From Gordonia sp. SID5947 (lineage in GTDB: Bacteria > Actinomycetota > Actinomycetes > Mycobacteriales > Mycobacteriaceae): a stretch of DNA of 64,000 nucleotides. Of the stretch, positions 1 to 8,552 are shown piece after piece. The notes under the pieces were generated by a model. The model had not been told where the DNA came from. It saw nothing but the letters and a program-made list of their open reading frames with translations, and did not search any database. Position numbers and translations under genes: made by a program. How positions within the stretch are numbered: the stretch's first letter is position 1; each line of letters opens with the position of its first letter. The stretch is from the NCBI RefSeq assembly GCF_009862785.1, contig NZ_WWHU01000001.1, positions 3,534,001 to 3,598,000 of the forward strand. Direction: 5' to 3'.

Positions 1-301
1 ACGGCTTGCGCCGCCCCGCGATCGTCGTCGTGACCGAAATAGATATCCACGTCAACGGAATCCAGGCGTAACACGAGAGGCCGTACCACATACTGACGAC
101 GACGAAACTTGACCAGAGGCTCGGGTGGCCGGGTGCCGGATCGGCAACTCCCCCCACGCCCCACATCAGCGCCATGAACACGAGATAGCTCACCGGGATG
201 GAGAGCAGGAACAGTTTCAATGAGTACGGACGCAGTCTTCGACCGTTCTCAGACGGCGGCGTGTGCTGGACAGGAGTCGGCGGGTCGGGGTGCGATGTCA
301 T
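1..301 (-). CDS. Membrane protein, partial (runs off the left edge)
   Basis: An open reading frame starts with ATG at 301 and continues past base 1 with no stop, so only the first 100 residues are visible. After a Pro-rich hydrophilic N-terminus of about 28 residues come two hydrophobic stretches (about residues 29-50 and 65-95, rich in Leu, Phe, Trp and Val), consistent with two membrane helices. I recognise no family. It lies 40 bp downstream of the DUF1990 gene on the same strand and may be co-transcribed with it. Function unknown. Confidence 0.6.
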   Translation of the reverse strand, partial: MTSHPDPPTPVQHTPPSENGRRLRPYSLKLFLLSIPVSYLVFMALMWGVGGVADPAPGHPSLWSSFVVVSMWYGLSCYAWIPLTWISISVTTTIAGRRKP

Positions 302-341
302 CTGGGTGGTTTCTCGGGTCGTCGGCGTCAGTGCGGGGTGC

Positions 342-917
342 TCACGATATCAACGACCGCTGGTACCGGCGCGTGATGAGCGCCTGAGCGAGGTGGCCCA
401 CTGGGCCGGCAACGCGCGCGAGTCGGCTGTGCGGTCGCGAGAAGGCCGTCACCGTGAAGGTGACCGTGTCGTCTGCATGGTGTTCGAGCGCAAAGCGTTC
501 CTCGCCACACTCGGGATGTCCGGGGAGCGTTCCGTACGCGAAGGCGGCGCGGCGTTCGTCGTCGAGCACCTCGACGATCCGGACGGGAGCCCGAACACCC
601 ACGCGCCCAATGCCGATCGTCAGCACGGCGACACCATCCTGCTCGACGGTTCTGTCCGAACTTGCGACCGCCACGCCGGCCCGCAGCTGTACCTGCCATT
701 CGAAGAGTGCCCGGCGCGCGAGGGTGAAGTCTGCGGCGCCGGCGCCGACATCAACGCTCTCGTTCAGATGGCGGTAGCCGACGGGGAGTCGACCACTGGA
801 AGCGCCAACTTCCGGATATGTCAGGGAAGCTCGCCGAAGTCGCTGTTCGGTTTTCGCGTCCAGTGGTTGCCGTTGTTGGGTCATGAGATGATTCAACCTC
901 GATGAGCGCGGCACCAC
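342..917 (-). CDS. DUF1990 family protein
   Basis: A 191-aa cytoplasmic protein. The order of motifs matches DUF1990: an N-terminal Thr/Tyr-Pro-Glu-Val-Gly segment, a GYRHLNES-type segment near residue 48, a central GxGRVGVRAPVRIVEVLDDE strand and a closing GHPECGEERFALEH segment. DUF1990 proteins are small single-domain proteins of unknown function, common in actinobacteria. The GTG at 917 has an AAAGGA-like ribosome site; an ATG at 884 is an alternative start. The family assignment is from recognition of conserved segments; no function is claimed. Confidence 0.8.
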   Translation of the reverse strand: MVPRSSRLNHLMTQQRQPLDAKTEQRLRRASLTYPEVGASSGRLPVGYRHLNESVDVGAGAADFTLARRALFEWQVQLRAGVAVASSDRTVEQDGVAVLTIGIGRVGVRAPVRIVEVLDDERRAAFAYGTLPGHPECGEERFALEHHADDTVTFTVTAFSRPHSRLARVAGPVGHLAQALITRRYQRSLIS

Positions 918-1240
918 GTGTCCTTTTGACGTTCGACGCGCTCGCGCTTCACCTACGGCTTGAGTACGTTCCTACCGTACTGAGTCTCCATGAAGGCCCG
1001 GTGTCGTTCGGGTTGTTCGTGAACCAGATCCGCTGCTCGTACCTGGCAGTCCGCAGAGCTACTGGGAACCATGACTGTGACTCTTGGATCTTCGGGCGCT
1101 GCATCCATTGGCATTGATACGTCTGGATCTTGCGCGACTGGTCGTTCTCTTTGCTGAGGACGACCCGCCAGAGGAGAACAGCCTCTTGCCGTCCTGGCGT
1201 AGTTTGCGCCGACCGCCGAGGCGTTACCCCAGCGCCATTC
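918..1240. other. Gene-poor stretch
   Basis: No frame in this 323-bp stretch shows convincing coding character or a recognisable RNA or repeat. Short open frames exist on both strands but have poor codon bias and no family resemblance. Confidence 0.5.
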
Positions 1241-1402
1241 TCACTCCCAGATCGCGTGAATCTTGCGATTCGAGTGTGCTCCTTCGTGCCCGAACGCTAT
1301 CTGGCACAGATAGACTTCGTGACCGATGATCACCCTGTGCTGACAGACCTTGTCTTCCTCAGACGATGAGCCCTGCTCTTCTACGTTCTTTCTTCTTCGC
1401 AT
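1241..1402 (-). CDS. Small protein with Cys/His (zinc-like) motif
   Basis: A 53-aa frame starting MRRRKNVEE. The C-terminal half carries a CQH...LCQ..FGHEGAHS pattern. Paired Cys followed by GHxGxH is typical of small actinobacterial and phage zinc-binding proteins. The frame can be extended upstream to 1507 without a stop. No operon partner or clear ribosome site was seen. Called only because the Cys/His spacing is unlikely in a random frame; function unknown. Confidence 0.35.
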   Translation of the reverse strand: MRRRKNVEEQGSSSEEDKVCQHRVIIGHEVYLCQIAFGHEGAHSNRKIHAIWE

Positions 1403-1656
1403 TGTTGTGTGCCTTTGCTCTGGCTTACTGGCGGATGAACGGAAATCATCGACGTGCCCGACTGTACTTTCTGCTCGAAGGCCAACATGTTTTCGAGCAA
1501 CCATCATCCGGTGGTGTTTTATTGGTGCAGGGCGTTTTGTTCTGTTGAGGACCTAGACGACTCCGGGTCTCTTCTGGACTCGTGAGAGGCGAAATGCCTT
1601 TTATGAACAAAGTCAGTGGGTTGGCATCGAACACGTGGACGCAGCGTTCCAACCGG

Positions 1657-2853
1657 TTATCGGCTCTCCTTCACTTGGTTGTCGGGCGTGGATTGCGGCG
1701 GGCCGCCAGCGTCGCGCAGAACCACGAGGCGCAGCGCTTCCTGAAGCTTGTTGGTGGTCATCTGCCAGACCTCACCTTCGTGACGGCAGGCGGCCGCCTC
1801 GTCGGGGTCGTCTGCGTCGTCCGCCTCGCCGGCGGACTTCACCCACGCCAGGTACTGCTCCTGGGTGGTGTAGATGTACCGGAGGATCTCGGACTGGTCG
1901 TAGCGGCAGATCTTGGCGACCTCGTGCGCGTTGAGCGTCGTGCCGTCGGGATCGAGCACGATGAGGGTCTGCAACGGATCGGGGAGGCGTTTGTCGGTCT
2001 CCGAGTGTTCGGGAGCATCGACTCCAGTGACAGCCGAGATGATCTCGGGTGCAACATCCTTCATGAATCCGAGCCATCTTCCGAGCGCGGCGATCAGGTT
2101 CTCGCGATGGTACGCGCTCATCCCGACGCTGAGGAAGGCCATCAGCGTCGACTGGTGCACTATCAGCTTGACTCCGGCCCACCGGACCGACTCGCCCGCG
2201 ACGAACTCGGCGGCCGCGGTGGTGTCGGGGACCTCGTCGACGAGCGTTCCGAAGAACTCGACCGATGCTTCGTCGTCGAGGACTCGCAGCCACGACGGCA
2301 GAGCCCCGGTGGGCAGCGGGATGTCGCCGTCCTCGTCGACAGCGATATAGCGACCGGCGATGCCCTCGAGCGTGTCGATGACCATGCCCAGCAGATGATC
2401 ACGCGACTCGGGGATCGCGCCGACGGCGACACGTGCCTCGCGGCGGTCCGGAGTCGGACCCGAGCCGGAGAGAAAGGCCGGGTGGACGACCTCCCAGATC
2501 ACACGCAGGGCGTCGACGGCGATCTGGGCGAGCCCGTCGACGCGGCGTTGCCCGACCTCATAGATCAACCGGTTGTCGCGGAGCAGACGCCAACCGGCGT
2601 CGGTCATCGTGGTGAGCTGCTCGAGTTTGAACTCGACGGTCGGGTGAAGATCTAGGACGTGGGCAGTGCAGCGCATCCGATGGGCACGCGTGACAGTGAA
2701 CTCGAGGACCGCGTGCGTGCCCTCGGGGAAGTCGCGGGCCTGCTCGACGGAGAACCGCTCACCCATCGGGAGTGCGGACAACCGGTCCGCGAGATGGTTC
2801 CGGAAGTCGCGCCAGGCGCCCTCGACCGCGGTGTCAAAATCGAAGCCGGTCAT
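1657..2853 (-). CDS. YbjN/CesT-type chaperone-fold protein
   Basis: A 398-aa protein starting at ATG 2853, preceded by a GGGAGAAG ribosome site. The N-terminal ~120 residues (AWRDFRNHLADRL..., then a VVHPAFLSGSG segment) form one alpha/beta unit. The remainder (LVDEVPDTTAAAEFVAGESVRW..., then a central helical part) resembles the second and third units of the actinobacterial T3SS-chaperone/YbjN-like (TY-Chap) proteins. Such proteins are thought to bind peptides of partner proteins, but their clients are unknown. The next gene downstream is a shorter paralogue of its N-terminal domain, so the pair probably acts together. The assignment to this fold is by pattern, not by search. Confidence 0.6.
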   Translation of the reverse strand: MTGFDFDTAVEGAWRDFRNHLADRLSALPMGERFSVEQARDFPEGTHAVLEFTVTRAHRMRCTAHVLDLHPTVEFKLEQLTTMTDAGWRLLRDNRLIYEVGQRRVDGLAQIAVDALRVIWEVVHPAFLSGSGPTPDRREARVAVGAIPESRDHLLGMVIDTLEGIAGRYIAVDEDGDIPLPTGALPSWLRVLDDEASVEFFGTLVDEVPDTTAAAEFVAGESVRWAGVKLIVHQSTLMAFLSVGMSAYHRENLIAALGRWLGFMKDVAPEIISAVTGVDAPEHSETDKRLPDPLQTLIVLDPDGTTLNAHEVAKICRYDQSEILRYIYTTQEQYLAWVKSAGEADDADDPDEAAACRHEGEVWQMTTNKLQEALRLVVLRDAGGPPQSTPDNQVKESR

Positions 2854-3128
2854 GACTTCTCCCTTCTGTGAGTACGTTCGCGCACATCCGACCGGGACGG
2901 CTGAGAACGCTGGACTCTGGTGAGGTGCTCGGTACCGCCGGCGGTGTTTCGCGGGCCCCGGTGGATCACCTTTCACCTGCAGAGTAGGGGAGAGGTACGA
3001 CAATTTCGGACCTCGTTGACGTGCGATCGGATGATCAGGAGGAACCGAAGTGCTCCAGGTCTAGTTCCTTCGACGGTCGTGATCGCGCCATCCGTTCGCA
3101 CGGCCTCGACGTCGGAGAACGAAACACT

Positions 3129-3590
3129 TCACCCTGTGAGCGAGAACGGATGCACTGTGCTGATCGGGTCGGTGAGCGTCAGGAACGACGGGTGGGTGAC
3201 ACCCCATTGGCCGCGCAGCAGGGTGATCGACTGGACCGCAGCCTGGTACAGCTGCCTGCGGCCGAACTCCCGGATGTATTCGTCCTTACGGGAGAGGTAA
3301 CGCCAGTCGAGCGCCTCGAAGGTCCGCTGCGTCTGTGACCAGTCGGGCTGCCGCGTGCCGACGAGCGCACGTTTCGGCACGGTCGCGCGGACACGACCCG
3401 CCCGGTTGGCGCGGAAGGCGATGAGCAGCTGTTCGCGATTGCCGACGGGGTGTGCGAGGTCGATGAATTCGAACGATCCGAACCGCAGATCGCCGAGACG
3501 CGCCGCAAGATCCGCGGTGAACTCGCGCCAGGATTCGGCGATCTGGTCGTCGTATCCGTCGAAGTCGTCGTCGTACGCCTCGGTGGTCAT
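3129..3590 (-). CDS. Short paralogue of the YbjN/CesT-type protein
   Basis: A 153-aa protein starting at ATG 3590 behind CAGGAGGACC. Its order of segments matches the N-terminal domain of the 398-aa neighbour: a SWREFTADLAARLGDL helix, a lipid-like strand segment, a TFEALDWRYL segment and a WGVTHPSFLTLTD end that parallels VVHPAFLSGSG. It has an acidic Asp/Tyr-rich N-terminus and no membrane segment. The 275-bp gap to the neighbour holds nothing I can identify. Probably a duplicated stand-alone chaperone domain; clients unknown. Confidence 0.6.
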   Translation of the reverse strand: MTTEAYDDDFDGYDDQIAESWREFTADLAARLGDLRFGSFEFIDLAHPVGNREQLLIAFRANRAGRVRATVPKRALVGTRQPDWSQTQRTFEALDWRYLSRKDEYIREFGRRQLYQAAVQSITLLRGQWGVTHPSFLTLTDPISTVHPFSLTG

Positions 3591-3779
3591 GGTCCTCCTG
3601 GGTCGATGGGCGGACCGGCAGCTGCCGATGACGACGAACTTACGAGTCGGGTATGACATGCTCTGCCGGCTTCCGGCGTTCCCTGTCGGCGCAGCGCGAA
3701 CCCATCGACGGATCCACGAGGAGACCGAGCCTTGGGCATACTGTTCGGTGATTCGTGTATTTCTCTCTGGAGGTTTCCT

Positions 3780-4751
3780 GTGGCCGGTGGCCTCGTGGCT
3801 TTGTTGGATGACGTCGCGGCATTGACCAAGGTCGCCGCGGCGTCGATCGACGACATCGGCGCCGCAGCCGGTAAGGCCAGTATCAAGGCGGCCGGTGTGG
3901 TCGTCGACGACACGGCGGTGACGCCGCGGTATGTCCACGGCTTCACCCCCGACCGCGAGCTGCCGATCGTCCGCAAGATCGCGGTCGGTTCGATTCGCAA
4001 CAAACTGCTGATCATCCTGCCGGTGGCGATGATCCTCAGCCAGTTCCTGCCGCAGGCGCTGCCGTATCTGCTGATCGCCGGCGGCCTGTTCCTGTGTTAC
4101 GAGGGCGCCGAGAAGGTCTACGAGGCGTTCGGTGGCGGGCACGGGCACGACCACGCCGTCGAGGCGCCGGCGGCGGAGAAGGGTCCGGAGTTCGAGAAGT
4201 CGATGGTCAACGGCGCGATCCGCACCGACCTCATCCTCTCGGCCGAGATCATGGTGATCTCACTGTCGTCGGTCGAGTCCGAACCGTTCCTCACGCGGTT
4301 GCTGGTGCTCATCGTCGTGGCCTTGCTCATCACCGCACTCGTCTACGGCGTGGTCGCGCTGATCGTCAAGATGGACGACGTGGGACTGGCCCTCGCGCAA
4401 CGTCAGTCGACGGCGAGTCAACGAATCGGTCGTGGTCTGGTCAAGGCGATGCCGACGGTCATGTCCACGCTGACCGTGGTGGGCATCGCCGCGATGCTGT
4501 GGGTCGGCGGTCACATCCTGATCGTCAACGTCGGCGAAGCCGGATTCCATTGGCCGGCCGACCGTCTGCACGACGTCGAGCACTGGTTCGAAGAACTCTC
4601 CCACGGGTTCGGCGGCGTCCTGTCCTGGACCGCCGGGACCGTGGTCTCGGCCCTCGCCGGGTTGGTGATCGGCGCGATCATCGTGGCCATCATGCACCTC
4701 GTCCCGAGGCGTGGCGCGAAGGAAGCGCCCGACGGGTCAGCGGTGCACTAG
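3780..4751 (+). CDS. DUF808 family membrane protein
   Basis: A 323-aa integral membrane protein. The start is GTG 3780 with GGAGG eight bases upstream; a longer frame beginning at 3732 is not needed. The N-terminus (AGGLVALLDDVAALTKVAAASIDDIG.AAGKAS, then KAAGVVVDDTAVTPRYV) is the diagnostic DUF808 (YedI-like) sequence. Several hydrophobic helices follow, with a His-rich loop (GGGHGHDHAVE) near residue 120 that could bind metal. DUF808 proteins are inner-membrane proteins of unknown function. The gene converges on the NhaC gene with 5 bp between their stops. Confidence 0.9.
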   Translation: MAGGLVALLDDVAALTKVAAASIDDIGAAAGKASIKAAGVVVDDTAVTPRYVHGFTPDRELPIVRKIAVGSIRNKLLIILPVAMILSQFLPQALPYLLIAGGLFLCYEGAEKVYEAFGGGHGHDHAVEAPAAEKGPEFEKSMVNGAIRTDLILSAEIMVISLSSVESEPFLTRLLVLIVVALLITALVYGVVALIVKMDDVGLALAQRQSTASQRIGRGLVKAMPTVMSTLTVVGIAAMLWVGGHILIVNVGEAGFHWPADRLHDVEHWFEELSHGFGGVLSWTAGTVVSALAGLVIGAIIVAIMHLVPRRGAKEAPDGSAVH

Positions 4752-4756
4752 ACGCG

Positions 4757-6265
4757 TCAGCTGTTGGCGCCGACCGGGGTTGTGCCTGGGGCGGGCGCGT
4801 GGGCATTGGCAGCGTCGACGTCGCGATCCTCGGACTCCACTGGCTCCCGCACGGCCTCCCCGTCCGGCCCCTCGAACCGCCGGCCCCACCCGGTGACGAT
4901 GGAGATAGCCATGATGACGGTCAGCACGAGCGGATAGAACGTCGCCGCGAACATTCCCAACGCCGAGACCTCGTCCGGTCCTTCGGTCAGCATGCTGGCG
5001 ATCAGCAGGAACGAGCTGACTACCGGGACAATCGAACCCAGTCCGAGGACGTTGCAGTCCATGATGTTGGCCCGACGGTATGGATGCAGCCCGACGCGGG
5101 AGCCGATGCGGTCGACCAGCGGCCCGTAGAACATCATCGTCGGTCCGTTGACGCCGGCGAACAGCCCGCCGGACACGATCGCCCCGATGGCGATGGTGGC
5201 TTCGGTGCCGCGGGGCGTGGTGGTGAAGCGTGAAGAGGTGACGGCGTCGACGATGGCGTCGAACACGCCGGAGCCCTCCAGGACGCCGATGATGGCGAAC
5301 ACGATGATGCCGAGCCCGATCAACGGAAGCACGTCGGTGATGCCGTCGACGAGGAAGCCGGCGGCCGCGTCGTCTTTCGCGGAGATGATGTCGGCGGGGG
5401 TGATCAGACCGAATGCCAGCCCGATCACGGTGCCGACGATCAGGCCGACGGTGGTGGCCAGGAACAGGTCTCGCTTCCAGAAGGCCACCGCGAGAAGGCC
5501 GACCACGGCGACGAGCATGATCAGCGGCTTCGGTCCCACGTCGGTCGGGGTGGTCGCAGTGCCGGCGTCGCTGGTGAGCAGCAGACCCACGACGACGTAC
5601 AACACAAGCGCGATCGCGGCCGTGGGCAGCGAGTAACGCGCCCGGGACCGGACGACACCGGCGATATCTGCGACGCCCTCCTTACGACGGAACTTCTGAG
5701 TCGCCGACGACACGACGGTGGAGTCGGAGATCGGGGCGAGGTTGTCGCCGAACAATGCTCCCGACAGGATGGCGCCTGCCAGCAGCAGTGGGTGGGCACC
5801 CAGCGCGGTGCCTGCGGGGAAGATCACCGGGAACGCGGTGAACAACGTGCCGATCGACGTGCCCGTCGACATCGACATCACACCCGCGATCACGAACGCG
5901 ATCGCCGGGAACAGACTCGGCGACACCCCGGCTTCCTGTGCGGCCCAGATCAATCCGTTCGCCGCACCCGAGGTGCTCAGCAGCATGGAGAAGAGGCTGA
6001 CTGCCAACAGGATCATCAGCAGCGTGCTGGCCGTCGGCGTCGACAGTCCGCGCAGTGCCGCGTCCCAGTAGCTGGAGTATTTGCGTGCGAGCAGGGCTCC
6101 GATGAGGAGGCCCACCAGTCCGGACGCGGTGAGGGCGGTCATGTCGAAGACGTTGAACGCGATGAAGTACGAGATGACGCCGGCCAAGAAGATGGCCGGT
6201 GCGACAAACGCGACGTACATGCCGCCGCGGAACTCGAGGCGGTCGGGTGTGGTGGTGGTTTCCAT
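4757..6265 (-). CDS. NhaC-family Na+/H+ antiporter
   Basis: A 502-aa polytopic membrane protein with about 10-12 hydrophobic helices and a hydrophilic acidic C-terminus. Conserved NhaC-type segments are visible: MSMSTGTSIGTLFTAFPV, then SGALFGDNLAPISDSTVVSS near residues 180-200, and a duplicated-half signature near GGLFAGVNGPTMMFYGP. NhaC transporters exchange Na+ for H+, and some members move organic acids or amines. It lies 14 bp downstream of a class V aminotransferase on the same strand, so it may export or import that enzyme's substrate. Substrate not determinable from sequence. Confidence 0.85.
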   Translation of the reverse strand: METTTTPDRLEFRGGMYVAFVAPAIFLAGVISYFIAFNVFDMTALTASGLVGLLIGALLARKYSSYWDAALRGLSTPTASTLLMILLAVSLFSMLLSTSGAANGLIWAAQEAGVSPSLFPAIAFVIAGVMSMSTGTSIGTLFTAFPVIFPAGTALGAHPLLLAGAILSGALFGDNLAPISDSTVVSSATQKFRRKEGVADIAGVVRSRARYSLPTAAIALVLYVVVGLLLTSDAGTATTPTDVGPKPLIMLVAVVGLLAVAFWKRDLFLATTVGLIVGTVIGLAFGLITPADIISAKDDAAAGFLVDGITDVLPLIGLGIIVFAIIGVLEGSGVFDAIVDAVTSSRFTTTPRGTEATIAIGAIVSGGLFAGVNGPTMMFYGPLVDRIGSRVGLHPYRRANIMDCNVLGLGSIVPVVSSFLLIASMLTEGPDEVSALGMFAATFYPLVLTVIMAISIVTGWGRRFEGPDGEAVREPVESEDRDVDAANAHAPAPGTTPVGANS

Positions 6266-6279
6266 GGGGGACTCCGATG

Positions 6280-7437
6280 TCAGGGGCGGCGGTAGGCCGC
6301 GAGCGCCTCGATGATGCGGTCGACGTCGTCGTCGGTGTTGTAGTAGTGGAACGAGATTCGCAGCCGCTGACCGCGGGGTGCGGTGCTGATGCGGTGTTCG
6401 GCGAGCAGCCAGGCGGCGAGGGTGTCGGGGTCGTCGTCGACCAGCGCCACCTGCGGCCCGGCGAACGCGGGGTCCTCGGGACGATCGATCTGCTCACCGA
6501 GCGCGCGGAGCTCGGTGGCGGTGCGTGCGGCCAGCTTCTGCACATGTGCCCAGCCGGCCTCGGCGTCGACGGTGTCGAGGGCGTCGAGCCCACCGAGTGC
6601 CGCGTACACCGACGGCACTCCGGGAGTGCCGGTCTCGAATTTGGCTGCCGTGGAGGGGGTGTCGATGTTGGCGGGGTCGAAGTTGAACGGGTTGCTGCGT
6701 CCGAACCAGCCGGTGAGACCCGGGTTGTCGAGCTCCTCCGGGTTGCGCACGTAGAGGAACGCCATGCCGGGGAGGCCGAGCATGTACTTGAGGGTGCCGG
6801 TGACGAGGAAGTCGCAGCCGAGGTCGTCGACGGTGAACGGTACGACGCCGCTGCCCTGGTAGGCGTCGACGAACATCTTGGCGCCGGCGGCGTGTGCGGC
6901 GTCGGCGATGGCGCGGACCGGCGGCCGGGTGCCGTTGATGTAGGAGACCAGCGGTGCCGACGCGAGGCCGACGGTGTCGTCGATCTGCGCGGTCCATGCC
7001 GACGCGGTCAGCACGTCGTCGGCGGCGACGGAACGGATCGGGGTGCCGTCGGCCGACGAGCGCCACACGTGCCCGACGGACGGGAACTCGTGGTCGCTGG
7101 TCAGCAGAGCTTTGCTGCCGCGGGCGTGGATGGTGGAGCGCACCTGGAAGGCGGCGATCGACGCGTTGGGTGCGATCGCGACCTGCTCGGGGGCGGCACC
7201 GATGCGGGCGGCGAAGCGGCCGCGCAGGGTTTCGACGAGTTCCATCCAGCGTCCCCACGGTGCGGGGTCGGCGATCAGGTCGTCCTGCATGGCCTGCAGT
7301 TGGCGCTGGAGGTCGACCGACAGCGCGCCCTGGCTGCAGCTGGCGAGGTGGGTGACGTCGCCGAGGTGGGGGAACCGGGCGCGGAAGGCGGCGAGCTGGT
7401 CGGCCGCCGCGGTGCTGGCTTCCTGGACTGATGTCAT
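6280..7437 (-). CDS. PLP-dependent class V aminotransferase
   Basis: A 385-aa fold-type I PLP enzyme of the cysteine-desulfurase/kynureninase-like group. It starts at ATG 7437; upstream codons lie in the AT-rich divergent promoter. Visible features are the substrate-loop THLASCSQGALS, the SDHEFPSVGHVW segment, the cofactor-binding Asp in AKMFVDAYQGSG, and the Schiff-base lysine in TGTLKYMLGLPG. It heads an operon with the NhaC antiporter and is divergent from an XRE-cupin regulator that probably controls it. The exact reaction (desulfurase, epimerase or aminotransferase) cannot be told. Confidence 0.8.
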   Translation of the reverse strand: MTSVQEASTAAADQLAAFRARFPHLGDVTHLASCSQGALSVDLQRQLQAMQDDLIADPAPWGRWMELVETLRGRFAARIGAAPEQVAIAPNASIAAFQVRSTIHARGSKALLTSDHEFPSVGHVWRSSADGTPIRSVAADDVLTASAWTAQIDDTVGLASAPLVSYINGTRPPVRAIADAAHAAGAKMFVDAYQGSGVVPFTVDDLGCDFLVTGTLKYMLGLPGMAFLYVRNPEELDNPGLTGWFGRSNPFNFDPANIDTPSTAAKFETGTPGVPSVYAALGGLDALDTVDAEAGWAHVQKLAARTATELRALGEQIDRPEDPAFAGPQVALVDDDPDTLAAWLLAEHRISTAPRGQRLRISFHYYNTDDDVDRIIEALAAYRRP

Positions 7438-7531
7438 GGAGCAATGGTGCGGCACGGTATTAACCCTGTCAATCAGAATATTAATCTGGGTCCGCCCGCC
7501 GGTTAGCGGTGTCGCCTGCAATGATGCTCGT
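7438..7531. promoter_or_regulatory. Divergent promoter between aminotransferase and XRE-cupin genes
   Basis: This 94-bp gap is distinctly AT-rich between 7455 and 7485. It contains two inverted half-sites, GTATTAAC and ATATTAAT, about 20 bp apart. That arrangement suits the operator of the XRE regulator and the promoters of both divergent genes. No -35/-10 pair can be fixed with confidence. Confidence 0.45.
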
Positions 7532-8068
7532 GTGCTGGGGACGACGATTCGCGAGATGCGCAAGACCCGAGGGCTGACGATGGTGCAGCTGGCCGAGCTG
7601 GCCGGTGTCTCGCAGGGCCTGATCAGTCAGGTGGAGAACGGGCGGGCCGACCCCAGCCTGGAGACCCTGCGCCGCGTCGCGGAGGCGCTCGGCGTGCCGC
7701 TGTTCGACTTGTTTCAGGATGGCGCGCCGAGTCCGGTGAACGTATTGCGCGCCGACAGTCGGGCCTCGGTGACCACTCCGACGGGCTCGCTGACGTACGA
7801 GAAGCTGTCACCGCCGAGCGCGACGCTCGAGGTGCTGCGGGGGCGGCTGGAGCCGAACGGGGTGTCGAGCCGAGAACCGCACGCGCACCCGGCAAATGAG
7901 TGTGTGGTGGTGGAGAGCGGCGCGATGGTGGTCGAGGTCGCGGGGGAGCGGATCGAGCTCGGCTCTGGGGACAGCGCGACGTATGACTCGCGGTTGCCGC
8001 ATCGGTATCTTAATGAATCTGGTTCGGTGGCAGTGTTTTTGGTGTTTGCTTCGCCGCCGAGTTTCTAG
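7532..8068 (+). CDS. XRE-family regulator with cupin domain
   Basis: A 178-aa transcription factor starting at GTG 7532. Residues 1-60 form a helix-turn-helix (IREMRKTRGLTMVQLAELAGVS, then a QGLISQVENG recognition helix). Residues about 100-175 form a small cupin barrel (REPHAHPANECVVVESGAMVVEVAGE, then a GDSATYDSRLPHRYLN segment) that usually senses a small ligand. This class commonly represses or activates a neighbouring amino-acid or amine metabolism operon. The divergent aminotransferase-NhaC operon is the obvious target. Confidence 0.85.
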   Translation: MLGTTIREMRKTRGLTMVQLAELAGVSQGLISQVENGRADPSLETLRRVAEALGVPLFDLFQDGAPSPVNVLRADSRASVTTPTGSLTYEKLSPPSATLEVLRGRLEPNGVSSREPHAHPANECVVVESGAMVVEVAGERIELGSGDSATYDSRLPHRYLNESGSVAVFLVFASPPSF

Positions 8069-8133
8069 TTCAGGGAGGCCGCTCGCTCCTGGTGATTCCG
8101 CTGTGCCCGAATAACGTTCGCGGGAGGAGCTAC

Positions 8134-8163
8134 TGGCAGTCCCCGGTAACCGGGGACCTGCCA
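8134..8163. repeat. Palindrome made of two facing IS3 terminal repeats
   Basis: The sequence reads TGGCAG-TCCCCGGT followed directly by AACCGGGGAC-CTGCCA. Each arm matches the terminal inverted repeat of the nearby IS3 elements (TGGCAGGTCCCC...), with one G missing from the left arm. It looks like two IS ends fused with the interior lost, or a stem-loop at the edge of the IS cluster. Confidence 0.6.
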
Positions 8164-8169
8164 AATCGG

Positions 8170-8265
8170 CACCGACACTCCTCGCTCGGCTACCTGACAC
8201 CGGCGGAGTACGCTGCGGGATGCACCCACACTCACCAACCGGTGGACGGCTGCGAGATCGACTGA
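8170..8265 (+). pseudogene. IS3 transposase OrfB, 3' fragment
   Basis: A 31-codon open frame ending in TGA that encodes HRHSSLGYLTPAEYAAGC...GCEID. This is nearly the same as the last residues of the complete OrfB proteins in this window (HRHSALGYQTPAEYAAGC...GCEID). An IS-like end (GGGGACCTGCCA) follows at 8309-8320. The rest of this element is gone. It is a remnant of a related but diverged copy. Confidence 0.75.
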
Positions 8266-8294
8266 ATTCAATCACACCGTGGCTCTAGGTCGCG

Positions 8295-8552
8295 GTGGTC
8301 CGACTGTCGGGGACCTGCCACCGGGCTGACGAGTTGGCGGCGCAGGGCAAGACCGGTGAGGAGATCGCCGCTGACCTGGAGGTGTCGGCAGCCACCTTGT
8401 ACAACTGGCGCCGCCAGTACGGCGGGATGGACGGCGACGCCGCGAAAGAACTCAAAGAGCTGCGGGATCAGAACAACCGACTCAAGCGGTTGCTCGCCGA
8501 TGCCGAACTCGAGAAAGACGCGCTGCGGGAGATCGCCAAGGGAAAATTCTGA
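8295..8552 (+). pseudogene. IS3 OrfA, N-terminus replaced
   Basis: An 85-aa frame. From RADELAAQGKTGEEIAADL onward it is the IS3 OrfA helix-turn-helix protein (TLYNWRRQYGGMDGD, then a Leu-zipper-like RLKRLLADAELEKDAL end). The first ~17 residues present in the right-hand copy (MAGRKRHSAEDIVRKLR) are absent; the frame instead begins in the neighbouring IS remnant. OrfA normally binds the IS ends and supplies the N-terminus of the OrfAB transposase. Confidence 0.8.

Noticed and set aside
1366..1548. 60-residue plus-strand frame with a signal-peptide-like start
   Set aside because: No ribosome site, odd composition, and it overlaps a better minus-strand candidate with a Cys/His motif.
1582..2655. 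Long plus-strand frame opposite the YbjN-like gene
   Set aside because: Mirror of the real minus-strand gene; Arg/Asp/Gly-biased composition with no family resemblance.
6199..7431. 410-residue plus-strand frame
   Set aside because: Antisense shadow of the aminotransferase gene; the minus strand has clear PLP-enzyme motifs.
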